Assembly: GCA_942159475.1 (NCBI GenBank)
Contig: OW804098.1
Span: 115,556,218 to 115,620,217, forward strand
Direction: 5' to 3'
DNA: 64,000 bases
Source: Sthenelais limicola
Lineage: Eukaryota > Annelida > Polychaeta > Phyllodocida > Sigalionidae
Both the position numbers and the translations under genes were made by a program. A model generated the notes under the pieces. That model had not been told where the DNA came from. It searched no databases and saw only the letters and a list, made by a program, of their open reading frames with translations. This document shows, piece by piece, positions 53,241-64,000 of the stretch; within the stretch, counting starts at the first letter, position 1; every line of letters begins with the position of its first letter.

Positions 53241-56200
53241 TGAAACAGAATTATCCCTTAAAATCGTGAATTTAGAACATCTGAATCGGCAATAATGTGT
53301 ATATGGACACAAGAATGGTTCTGAGATATTTATTTTAAAACAGTTCTGCATAATTCCTGAGAAAACGACCGTCCTTCTTCTTGGAACTGAATGCCGCACT
53401 GAATGCTGTACTGAATGCCACGTCGCTGCTCCACATTTTGATCGTTTTCTCTTGAAATACACAATATTTTTTGTTCCAAAACATGTTAAATATTCTTTTT
53501 AAAGTAAAGGGGCCTAAATATACCTTCAAAAACGATTTTAAAGCCCGTTTTAAGTTAAGTTTCAAACAGTAGTTCCATGCCCTTCCCACTAGGGGGTCAC
53601 TCTGGTATAAAAGAGCCCCCTTCTCCGGCCCAATCATTAGTGCATAGGATCTTGGTCTGGCAGGAGCTATGACCATTTTTCTCAGATTTTGCCTGGGACA
53701 CCATACCTGAGCAGCCATCGGAATGGGATCACTACCTGAGCCTCTACAATTTCCCCTGGGTTACAGCTGGGATATTTTCACCAACTTTCTCGGACTTCAC
53801 ATCTATATCATGGACTTCAAAATTTTCAGTGGACTTCACTCAAGATTTTACATAACCCTTCTAATATCATAGGAATATCATAGGAAATATCATAGGAATT
53901 GGTATTGGTGATTGATATTGATACTGGTATTGGTACTCTTTAGCCGTCTTCAAAAATGGTTTTCATGGAGTCTTCACCTCATCTCACTGGAATTATTCAA
54001 GTTGTGCTTTACAGGATCATTCTCAAAGGAATTTGCTCAGAGAATGGATCCTAATTTTGAGATTTTGAAAAATTCTCAAATTTGTGTGTGTGCCAAATGG
54101 AATTCCATGTTAACCTGGAATCGACTTTTAGGAAAACTCCATGTTAACCTGGAGTGGAACTTTGTATCAATTGTGTGTGTGTGCGCCAAACGGAATTCCA
54201 TGCTGGATCACCAAAATTTGTAAGTGTGTAACTCTTAAAATTTCTCATAGCATCAGATTCTGACTAATAAGAGTATTTTTTATATGTATATTAAATAATG
54301 GCATAACTGTCGTTGAGAGTATCTCATGTATTACAAAAGCAGTACCTCTACAACAGTAGAGGTAGAGGTAACAGTCTACCTGGCCCTGTCTTAGACAATC
54401 TTATTTTCTGCATGTTATTTACCATATTAATACCCCCTTTCAGTTTTGGTCTCTGTAAAATCCTGTCGGTCTTCACTGTTACAATGAGTGCTACACATGA
54501 ATTGATAGATTGATTGATTAAAAAAGAAACAAATAGATTCAACCTTTTCCACATGGCGTATTTTTTAACTGTGCCCATCTATTCACGAACGAAAGATGTC
54601 TCTTATTATATAAAACATTTATTCTGCCAATTGTTGAGAAATCATGTATTTTTGTTGCCCTTGCAACAAAATCTTCATATATTCATACATAACCATACTG
54701 TACTGTACATAAGCAAAATGAAACTTTGAATTTCGCTAGAGAATTACATGTCTATCTATGTCCCGGGGCCTATAGGTGTGCACCACCGAAAGAATTTAAA
54801 ATCACTCAAGTCTAAGTCTGAAGTCTAACACCAAGTCTAAGTCTGAAGTCTAAGTCTGTTCTACGTAAATACACCTGCAATATCTACTGTTAATAGGACG
54901 TAATCATGTACGACTTGATTTCTCAGACTAATAACTCTAAAACTCAGCTCAATCAGTGTTCAATTATCAGGGAAATATAGCAGTATCCCATAAATATAGC
55001 AGTATCCCATGAATATACAATCCGTCCAAAAAAAATACAATCCATGATGGTACAAATGTATATTTTGAGAAAAATATGATTTCTTTCAATACATAATCGA
55101 TACTGGTATGAAATAAATGAGTATAACTATATGGTATGAGTATAACTATATTCCTAAATCTCCTATTTCCACCGTCAATATGACTTCTTTCATGCAGATA
55201 ATACACAATCGATTTATGATTATGTTATTTCTACTGATTCTCATAATCGTTACTAGTACACTCCATTGTCCCATTGTATAAAATATATACAGGCCTATTT
55301 CCGCCTTCAATATGACCCGCAGGTGTCTGTACTGACGCCAACTCATTGTAACATATAGTAGTGTACCCTACTATACGAAACACACCCTAGTCGTTAGATA
55401 TCTACTCTGTTATATATATAAAAATCATAACCTATTCTAGCATAACATCACCGAAATCACTGAAGTCTAAGTCTTAAGTCTGAAGTCTAAGTCTGGTATA
55501 CGTAAATATACACAAATAAAGGAGAAATATCAGACAATTGTATGTCATATTTTAATGAAATATTGGGGGCAGTGTATATGACGCACAGGCGTCTGTACTG
55601 ACGCCAAAAAACTTAATATAAAAATAACTCTTGTCTCACGCACAGATCAATGCAACCACACTCCAAGTCTTACTACAACCCCTGTACTGGTATAAAATAC
55701 TCCTTGAAACCTAGGCAAATCGCTGCCCAAAATATCTATAATTCTTATATATGCACACCCTGAGTGTAACCACACTAATTTTGTCCATTATACATGTAAC
55801 ACGATGCCATCATAAGATTGATCAATTAATTTTTAAATAGCATTGAGAAAACTACCCATTTTCTATCACTAATATCTATAAACAATATTTAAAATATATT
55901 CAAGGCCTGGAAAACGGACATTTTGGTCGAAGGACATGGAAATTACTATGGGTTTGGAATCCTGATGGAATTTTTAAAGATTCTGTTTCTTACTGTAAAC
56001 TTTCCCCTATTGCCTTCTCACACCTTCATTGAGTGATCAACCAAGTAAATATCAGTTTGATTTTGTACCATGTCATAGTGCAATGTCACAGTGTAATGTC
56101 GAAGTATAACTAACAAAATCGGGAATAACGTGCAGATAACCACATTTTAAAAAGTGTCCCTACGCAGAAATATCTAACTATAATTCCTGATATATACTGC

Positions 56201-56270
56201 CTATATGCACGCCCTGAGTGTAACAAAAATCCTAAATTTCCTATTTTTATATTTCGTTTGGGAGAATTAC
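53241..56270. other. Gene-free AT-rich stretch
   Basis: No gene is recognised. A 127-residue minus frame at 53335-53718 and shorter frames show no motif. Only heptamer islands (54808-54860, 55463-55492) and a short direct repeat (ATATAGCAGTATCCCAT, about 54976-55011) stand out. Confidence 0.4.
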
Positions 56271-56272
56271 TC

Positions 56273-56335
56273 ATATAGAATAGAATAGAATAGAATAGAA
56301 TAGAAATATCTTTTATTCATCACTGTGGTCTTACA
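56273..56335 (-). repeat. (TAGAA)n plus TTTTATTC-type retroelement tail
   Basis: Five ATAGA-type pentamers, then AATATCTTTTATTCATC. On the minus strand this reads as a retroelement 3' end with a pentanucleotide tail. Confidence 0.45.
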
Positions 56336-56565
56336 ATAATTTTCCGATGAACAGGTCTACAGGTTCCTTTTAGGATATATATGGTCGATTCTCACGAAAT
56401 AGGTACACAAATGGTCATTTCTCAATTATCCTAATAAAATGGTCATTTTGATGACTAGGCTTATGAAACTTTGTACATATATGAGGGGTCTTGTGGCGAT
56501 TGAGTATCCAAAATCTTAATCACTCAGCATTAAAACTTTTTATGATATTCACAATATAAAAAAAC

Positions 56566-57345
56566 GTGATGATACAAAACACATTGCTTATTTATGCCTC
56601 TGAAAACCAAGATATACATATATGACATCAAGTCTCTATATTTTCAATAACCTTAGTCTGTTATATATATTTCTAAACCTCAAAATTCATACTACAACCA
56701 ATCATTAGGAAAAGAAGTCACATTCATATGACCTAAGTAGGGGGTACAGAAACAAAAAACGTGATGATACAAAAGCCATGTTTTCCCCTGTAGTTTTTTT
56801 CCATATAAACATTAGTGGGAGATATTTGGTATATGAATGCCTTGCTATGTTAATCATTATAATCCAAAGTTTCATTCAAATCTGATCATAAACATGCCCA
56901 ATATCCCTTTGCAATCTCAGGACTGTTAAAAAATGTTAGCATGATGATACAAAACGCATTTATGTTTGGGACAAAATGAAAGCAGGAGAGCCCTCCTGTG
57001 TCACTGTTTGGAACCTAAACATCAATACTATCCACCTCCTGAGCCAACAGACACTTTTTCCTGCCTTAAATCTGAGAATTGTTCTTTTTTATCATCTTCT
57101 CTACAAAATCCAATGATACAAAATCCAAGTCTTTTATTTTTATGTTTAACTTTTTGATTTCTTGGAAACTTTAGTCTTCAATATCATAGATTTCCTTTGA
57201 TGTTGCTTGTGTTATACCCCATATTCAGTTTCAAGTCTGAAAGTTTGTAAACTTTGCTGTTTTCATGTGATTTTGTATCATCACTATGTGTTTTGTATCA
57301 TCACTATGTGTTTTGTATCATCACTATGTGTTTTGTATCATCACT
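56566..57345. repeat. Dispersed GATGATACAAAAC motif, group 1
   Basis: GTGATGATACAAAAC or close variants lie at 56566, 56761, 56941 and 57111 on the plus strand. A tandem of four on the minus strand (TTTTGTATCATCAC, period 20) lies at about 57272-57345. The sequence between copies is not repeated at the same scale. Confidence 0.8.
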
Positions 57346-58099
57346 CTTATCTCTTTAATCACTAACTCTGTGTCACTCTAAGTATGGAATATCATCACAT
57401 GGGTCAACCCTGATAGTCACATAGAATATACATAACAGACATGTGTGCCAGAAATGCATTAGGAGCAAGGAGGTGACAAGAATGTGACAAACATGAAGTA
57501 GTAAAGTTCACTATGTAATTTTAGTGGAATGTTTTGGCAATCAGTAAAACTATACACTTTTGGAAACTAGAGAACCTTGATAATCATAAAATGTCAAATA
57601 ATGAATGATGTCAGAAACCTATATTCCAAATTATCTTATTTAAGTAAAAGTGAAAAAAAAATTTTAATTAAGAAAAAAATATAAATCATGCAACAAAACT
57701 ATACATCTTTACAGATACAGCCTGTAAATATACAATAATATATATGGTCGATTCCAGAAATTTTAGTGCGATTCTGTGATTCTTTGGTAAAAAAAAATAT
57801 ACTTTGATTGTTTTAATATTTATAAGGAAGAAAGGACTTATATCGGCCAATATGACTTTCAATTTGCCACAACCTGGGTCAATTATTTTTCCAGATACAA
57901 GCCTCCAAATCATTGGAGCCTGGTCAAAGATTCCATACGAATACATGTATATGTATAGATCGTTTTTTTTCTTTATAAACCAATTTATTAATGCTCCAGA
58001 TATATAGATGTGAAGTTTTAATACCTTTTCTTGCAAATATATGTTCAAAGTATAACCACCTTTATATAAAACCCCATAAGTGTTTCCAACGAATACAGC

Positions 58100-58143
58100 A
58101 TTCCATACGAATACATCGGTTCAGTGATGTATTCGTATGGAAT
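58100..58143. repeat. Perfect 18-bp inverted repeat
   Basis: ATTCCATACGAATACATC (58100-58117) is complementary to 58126-58143, with an 8-nt loop. A half copy, ATTCCATACGAATACATG, lies at about 57930. The role is unknown. Confidence 0.85.
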
Positions 58144-58738
58144 TGTGTATTTGTTGATACATCCTTTCTGAATAAAATACCGAAATATATATGAAATAAC
58201 TGGTAAATCCTTTCATTAGGAGACAATGTTCGACAATAAGAATACAAAATTTGTATTTTTCAGCCAGTTTTTTTAACGTGTATTTGATGCCAGTAACCCT
58301 ATCAACGTTAACCCCAATAGATGGTAGTACTGTTATGGTTGGCCCCATTGCTCTGGGTGCTAGTTGAGGAACCAATTTAGATTTAGAAAATATCCCAAAC
58401 TCACCTCGCAAAAACTCAGTATATGGAAATAGGTTATGGAGGGATAAGATGAGGATGCCATCTACTGTCTCACTTTATATCACTTACCCTCCAAAAGGAA
58501 AGGAAGAAAGAGCAAGGTTGAAATAAAATTTCTGATATCCAAGGATATGGAGGTGATATTTAGTGTATAAATTGTTTTAATAGTGAAAGAATTTTGCTAG
58601 ATCATTGTTGGTTTTTTTTCATATATTGATGAAAAAGGAAAGGAAAATGTTCAATAAAGGGGAAGATAAAAGTCCTTTGACAGCTAAAATGTGAAGTATG
58701 TCATCAGGTGTCTCATTTATTATCAAGAAATTCAGTAA

Positions 58739-58870
58739 TGATGCAAACACAGTGATGATACAAAACACAGTGATGATACAAAACTCACAGATATTTTAAT
58801 CTCCCCACCCCTGGGAAGTGTAGGACTTTCTTCTTTTGATGTTAGATTTGTCAAAGGGGATTCTATACCT
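58739..58870 (+). repeat. Motif group 2, start of a larger repeated unit
   Basis: Two copies of GTGATGATACAAAACACA (58752 and 58770) are followed by about 90 bp (ACTCACAGATATTTTAATC, then CACCCCTGGGAA) that match 62865-62990. The repeat unit therefore extends beyond the short motif. From 58871 to 60460 no gene is recognised. Confidence 0.7.
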
Positions 58871-60456
58871 TTTCCCACCAGTGCGTTTCCCCCGCACCTT
58901 TTCGCCCTACATGCCTTTCTCCGCTAAACTGGGGACAGAAGGTTTGTACCTATTTCCCCCATTCTCAGAACTGTTTGTGCATTTTCGCACCACCCCACTG
59001 CACTGCGCAGGTCGCGCTCTGTATTTATATATATAAGCTAACCCATGCACTGCAAGGAACCCACCTGTTCATAGGAAAATGATCACAGAGCAGCGAATTA
59101 TGCTTCGATTTTCATGCAATAAACGTTATTAGAATCCCTTTATCATGCCGAATCGTTTTCTATCTGAAGTAACACTCTTCTATTTGATCTTGTTGTAGAT
59201 ATTCATGTTCGAAAGTCGGCCGCAATCTGCATCGTGAATTAAGTGCTTCCAGATAAACCTCTATAGCTGTTTGTATAAGGTCTAATGGGTTGAATGCTTT
59301 ATATATTCCAATCGAAAATAGATAACTCAATTCTCCCCATTCTGATTATTCTGTAAATGTTTTAGAATTTTAAAAATCCATTGATTATGTAAATAACCAA
59401 GGATTAGGGATATAACGTGGAAAACAAAAAAACTTGGCATGCGGAAGATGCTTTTATGACTAAGTGCTTTTGTATAACCCCAACGGACCAATGTAAATGG
59501 GTTCTACAGATCCTAAGGATTCTGGAGAATTTTGAATTTTTCTGGTAAGTTGATTTTGACCAGAATTGTGATCCTTATTAAGCATCATAGAGCCCTTACA
59601 GTATGATATTGACATTACTATAGTATGTGCGTGACTAGCTCATCATGCAATTACAATGCAAGACTGCAAATTAGCCTAGGTCAACAAAGCTAATTAGTTC
59701 AGAAATATGTAATAGTTTATGTATAAAATGTAGCAAATCTTAACTTTTTTTCTAGAAATTATTTTTTAAATAATTTCATTAAATCAATTAATGATTAATA
59801 TGTAAATGAGTTATGCTTATTCCTGACCCATTAATAATACAAACTGCATTCAATATAGCAATGCCTGGGAACTCCTTTTACCAAATACCACAAATATCTA
59901 TGAAATATATATCTCCTACAATTAGTGTAAAACTTTGATAATATAATATAATATTATAATTAATATCCAAATGAGGAATAAATATTCATGACTGCCATAA
60001 TTTTTGCCATACTCGAAAGCCCACTTGTATAAAATCTCATAAACATATATCAAATATTTAATAAAATACAGTTAAATATGTACTAAAACCCTAATTATGG
60101 AGGTCCCCCATCAGCCACTCGCCACTATTGGATTATATACCACTTTCTGGTGCTATTCTATTGAAAATAAGCACAGAATCTGTGAAGGTTACATTAATTC
60201 TTGTTTAATTTTTTTACCTTTTTTCTTCATCGTTGCATTTAATCAGAGTGCTTTAAAAATAGTTTATATTACAGGGGCTGTCAATTATGGAATGAACAGG
60301 CTATTGAGATGAAGGCTATTGACAAAATCAATCAAGGCCAAGTATACTATAAGATTATGAGGATAGCTAGCACAACAATAACATTATTACAAAATATATT
60401 TTGTCTAGGAAAGTAGCAACATCCAGTGTCATTTCATGAATGTCTCCTCTTTGCGC

Positions 60457-60495
60457 CCCCCCGCCCCCCCCCCCCACCACCACCCCCAGCCCCAC
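60457..60495 (+). repeat. C-rich simple sequence
   Basis: CGCCCCCCCGCC followed by a C run and CACCACCACC. Low complexity only. Confidence 0.7.
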
Positions 60496-60528
60496 ACATA
60501 CAAACACTAAATTCCGCTCACTGGGACA

Positions 60529-60843
60529 CCTAATAGGTATTTCTATATTTTAAGTGTGATATTTTGATTTTTGAAAAACAAATTGCAATGAAAAAAAAAG
60601 AAGTGCAATGTTTCTGGGTGGGTAATTACCAGTAAAGTAACTAAATATACTCCATACGAAGGCCTTCAAAACGCAAGGATATATTCAATACAATGTCCCG
60701 AAATTTGTTACGTGGATTCATATGTCTATGAGTACGAAACCCTCTAAAAATCAGAATATTCCAATAAAGAGATCTTGTGGAAGAAACACTTTGAAAAATA
60801 TCAATTTTGCGACTTGTGACTTATTTTACTGGAACACATCACA
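60529..60843 (-). mobile_element. MITE-B copy 10 (minus, 5'-truncated)
   Basis: It begins inside the family (CTAATAGGTATTTCTATATT) and ends with the intact terminus TACTGGAACACATCACA. From 60844 to 61840 no feature is recognised. Confidence 0.75.
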
Positions 60844-61840
60844 TATTCAGAGTAAGGCCACCAGATATTGTGGTAGCGGCCATGTGAAATCGTGGCTTAT
60901 CACCATGGCCATTTAATGACGCCCAAACTTTAACTCCTCCCTCAGAGACGTTATGCCCAATTATGGGCTACCTGACACCTGACGTCCTTCTTTAGCCCCG
61001 CCCTTCTTAGCTTCTTTTAGTTTTCAATTATAAGCTATATCAAGAGGTTATTCGAACAACAAGGAAAAGAGAAAATTATTCATTAATATTGTAAATCTTA
61101 TGAATACAGATTGATACATAGAATATATTTCATTAAGAAGTAAAATCACATGATGCAAATTATTCACTCTTCTTCTCTACAAATTCAAGCATTATGTTAA
61201 AATAACATGCAAATAAGATAAAATAATGACGGCAAGTCAAATCTTGTTTGTAGTAAGTTGCATTTCAGTAGATTTTCAGAAAAATATATAGGATGGTTTT
61301 TAAGCTATCCCAGTGCTAAAGGTGCTAAAGCTTATACACCAGTCGCTCAATACACAAGATATAATCCCCTAGCTTGCTAAACCTTTTTTGTTACTAAATA
61401 TTCTAATAAAGTTCTAATATAATTCAGTAATTCAAATATGAATTTGTACAATTGTTACAAACACAGAGAGGAAACATTTACTATATGCATATTGAAATAA
61501 AAAATCTTTATATTATATATATTGTAGTTTTAATTCCCATGATTTAAAATCAAAATTACATGGAAATAAGGCTTACATTCATTGCCCCACACCTTGAATA
61601 TTAAAGGTGCATGGAAGTGCATGTATTTTTTCTTGTAATTCTTTCCTAAGAACCGAATCAAAGTAGCAATAATATTCTGACATTGCCACATATGATTTTA
61701 AGTCCAAATTCGTTCAACCTTTTGTTAATTCCTATTTTCAGATACAAAGACAACAAATTTGTATTACTAAAATGTTCCACTGTACATACCAGTAGAGGAG
61801 ATTGAATTCAGTTGCCCATGGCAACGGGGCTTTTAAAAGT

Positions 61841-62312
61841 GTGTGGGAGACTTGAACTATACATGTTCATTTGGAGAAAATGTTATTCTTAATAAAAACA
61901 AAGATTCATTCAAATCGGAGCATTCTAAGTGGTAATGTAAGTGGAAATTGAAACATTTTCTTCTGACAGTCAGAGTCAAAACCATTTCAAACCGTATCAT
62001 GTTATATGGTGCATGAGAACTAAAGAAGGACATTGGGACTCTCTGAGGGTGGAGTGGAATTATTTCGATTCCTACACCTATGCTTCATATACCTATATTT
62101 TCCTTATTATTTTGCCTTGTTTCGCCCATATCAAACTTAATTAACCAAACAATTTAGTTTAAGATTGGGGTAAATTACCCACTAATTCGGCTAGCAAAAT
62201 TAAATGAAAAGTCAGAGCTATAGAATGCTCCGATTTGAATGAATCTTTGTATTTTATTGAGAATAAAACATTTTCTCTAAATGTACATGTATGATTCAAG
62301 TACTCCCCCCCG
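61841..62312. mobile_element. Element with inverted terminal repeats of about 85 bp
   Basis: The left arm (about 61841-61932, with GGAGAAAATGTTATTCTTAA and AAAGATTCATTCAAATCGGA) is the reverse complement of the right arm (about 62219-62312) with a few indels. The roughly 290 bp between the arms have no coding signature. It looks like a MITE of a third family. Confidence 0.75.
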
Positions 62313-62649
62313 CTCCCCCCCTGCCTTGGGTCAGTGGTGAGCGGTACTCAGAACAATGTTTCGCCTAAGGGAGAGGACGCCTTTTTATGGGCCTGGTTGC
62401 CGGCCATACAAGGCACTGCTGCCCGAGGGACAAGCCCGGGGAAAAACGGAGTGTGCTATAGGTGTGGTGCGAACAGGTACATGAGTATACACGTGTGTGC
62501 GTGAATTGGAGGTGGGGCGAAAAAGTATACGGGGGAAGTGATTAATGGGGAAAAAGGTTTTGGAGTGGCAGGGTTCTAGAGGAAAAGTGTTGGTTACCGT
62601 CAAAGGGGCATAGAGTGGTGGAAAAGGTCAAGTGGAAACGTACCATCCA

Positions 62650-62900
62650 CTTTTTGAATCACCTGTAATTAATCTCAACTTGATTTTCATGAAAACAATA
62701 TAGCTGGGGTCCATTGGGCATAAGCACAAATGACAGACTTAGAGAATACAGAGCCTTCTGGAGAGGGCAAGGACCACTAGAGCTGGAAATATGTTAAGAA
62801 CACAAGAATTAGACCATGTATGGCCAACTTAGAGGAACCAAGCTGTGCCCAAATGGCCTATACAGTGATGATACAAAACACAGTGATGATACAAAACTCT
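62650..62900 (+). repeat. Large repeat unit J, copy 1, ending in paired motifs
   Basis: The segment GGTCCATTGGGCATAAGC ... GACCATGTATGGCCAACTT ends in two GTGATGATACAAAACACA motifs (62865, 62883). It is repeated with about 15 percent change at 63005-63262. Confidence 0.8.
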
Positions 62901-63004
62901 TAGATATTTCAATCACCACACCCCTAGAGAATGTGGGCCTTTGTTATTTTGATGTTATTTCTTTCTCAGGGGTGTATTGGGGTGAAAAAAATCATAAAAT
63001 GGGT

Positions 63005-63262
63005 AATTACCACCCACTTGTTTTGAACCTCCTGCAATCAATCTCAAGTTGCATTGCATGAAAAAGCCTGGGGTCCAATGGGCATAGGCACAATTGACAG
63101 ACTTAGTGGACGCAGAGCCTTCTGGAGGGGGCAAGGACCACTAGAGCTGGACATAGGTTAAGAACAAAAGAATCAGACCATGTATGGCCAACTCAGAGGG
63201 GTCAGGCTGTGCCCAAATGGCCTATAGAGTGATGATACAAAACACAGTGATGATACAAAACA
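63005..63262 (+). repeat. Large repeat unit J, copy 2, ending in paired motifs
   Basis: Second copy of the unit, again ending in two GTGATGATACAAAACACA motifs (about 63229 and 63247). Further single motifs lie at 63602 (plus) and 63954 (minus) near the window end. No gene is recognised from 63263 to 64000. Confidence 0.8.
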
Positions 63263-64000
63263 ATAGTTGGTTTGATCCACTGGACAAAGGAAGTTATTAA
63301 TTTGCATTTGATTGAATGAATTACATTTATCTATAGCATAGCATTCTAATTGAATGGGAAAAAACAATTGTTAAACCAGTTTAGATTTTTTTTCATTAGA
63401 TTTACATTATAGTTAAATAAATGAAAGTCAACATAATGATGAATTCTAAGAAAATGGTTGTTTAGCATCAAAATGATGGTTATTGTGTGAGGGAACCATT
63501 GGGATTGAAGAATTAAGAGGAATTGATATTCCATGTTTGTCCAAATATGTACATGAAGGAAAAAATAGTTCTTGGCTTTATTGGCCAAGTGTGATTTATA
63601 AGTGATGATACAAAACACATTTTTGAAGGGTCATAACTCAAGAAGTGTTTGCATGGGGGACATGTGACTTGTGATTTTGAATGAAATACGATATAGGCTT
63701 CACAATCAAGGGATAACAACATTCTCTATAGCTGTTCTAGAGAACACATACAAAGTGACAGAAGTTGATGCCATTTTCCTTTGTAATATGATGTATATTC
63801 ATTTCTATTCATGGGTGGAAAATATAAGAAATTAATGCCATGGATCAGCTTTTTCATATTAGTCAGATTACCTAAGTTGGTCTTCCTCATAGAAAGATGT
63901 GGATTTACATATCAACGAACTTTACAGTGGAAAAAAAGATAAATATTTTGATGTGTTTTGTATCATCATGCAGACCCTCATTATATAACTTCAAACTTCT

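Noticed and set aside
53335..53718. 127-residue minus frame
   Set aside because: No motif, AT-rich surroundings, and no splice or promoter support.

Overview
This window is animal nuclear DNA, most likely from an invertebrate. It has GT-AG introns, AT-rich gene-poor spacers, several animal transposon classes and many short inverted-repeat elements. No tRNA, rRNA, bacterial operon or CRISPR array was found. Every gene I can defend looks transposon-encoded or transposon-derived. All domain calls come from reading motifs by eye; no database was searched.

Layout. 0-4.4 kb holds interleaved copies of two short inverted-repeat families, called here MITE-A (about 235 bp, ends TGGGTCAG...CTGACCCA) and MITE-B (about 420 bp, ends TGTGATGTG...). 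4.4-7.9 kb is a minus-strand LINE with endonuclease and reverse transcriptase; the second catalytic Asp of the RT is changed and the C-terminus has an early stop. 8.4-8.8 kb carries two related hairpins whose stems differ but still pair. 8.98-9.68 kb encodes an SGNH-esterase-like protein. 9.94-14.09 kb is the most unusual locus: an L1-type ORF1 (coiled coil, RRM-like fold) running into a NADAR/YbiA-like domain. That domain is broken by one frameshift and by a 2.36-kb DNA transposon whose precise removal rejoins the reading frame. 14.2-16.1 kb has GAGTCA-motif clusters and a polypyrimidine tract. 16.3-26.2 kb is mainly MITE copies, including a tandem duplication whose halves act as empty sites for each other's insertions.

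27.58-29.97 kb is a two-exon Crypton-type tyrosine recombinase with all expected catalytic residues. Its intron is a tandem duplication of about 408 bp. 31-40 kb holds foldback elements, a 34-bp minisatellite, more MITEs and a natural empty/filled site pair. 41.6-49.1 kb contains two minus-strand genes: a zinc-finger, CACTA-like DDE transposase, and downstream a nine-exon SAMD3-like gene for which all splice phases agree. I infer that the pair is one transposon-derived module. 49-56 kb holds decayed repeats and an AGTCTAA heptamer array. 56.5-64 kb is gene-free and carries many copies, on both strands, of an 18-bp motif (GTGATGATACAAAACACA) together with larger diverged duplications.

The best candidates for something undescribed are the NADAR-carrying ORF1 with a neighbouring SGNH gene, the covarying twin hairpins, the recombinase intron duplication, and the dispersed 18-bp motif.
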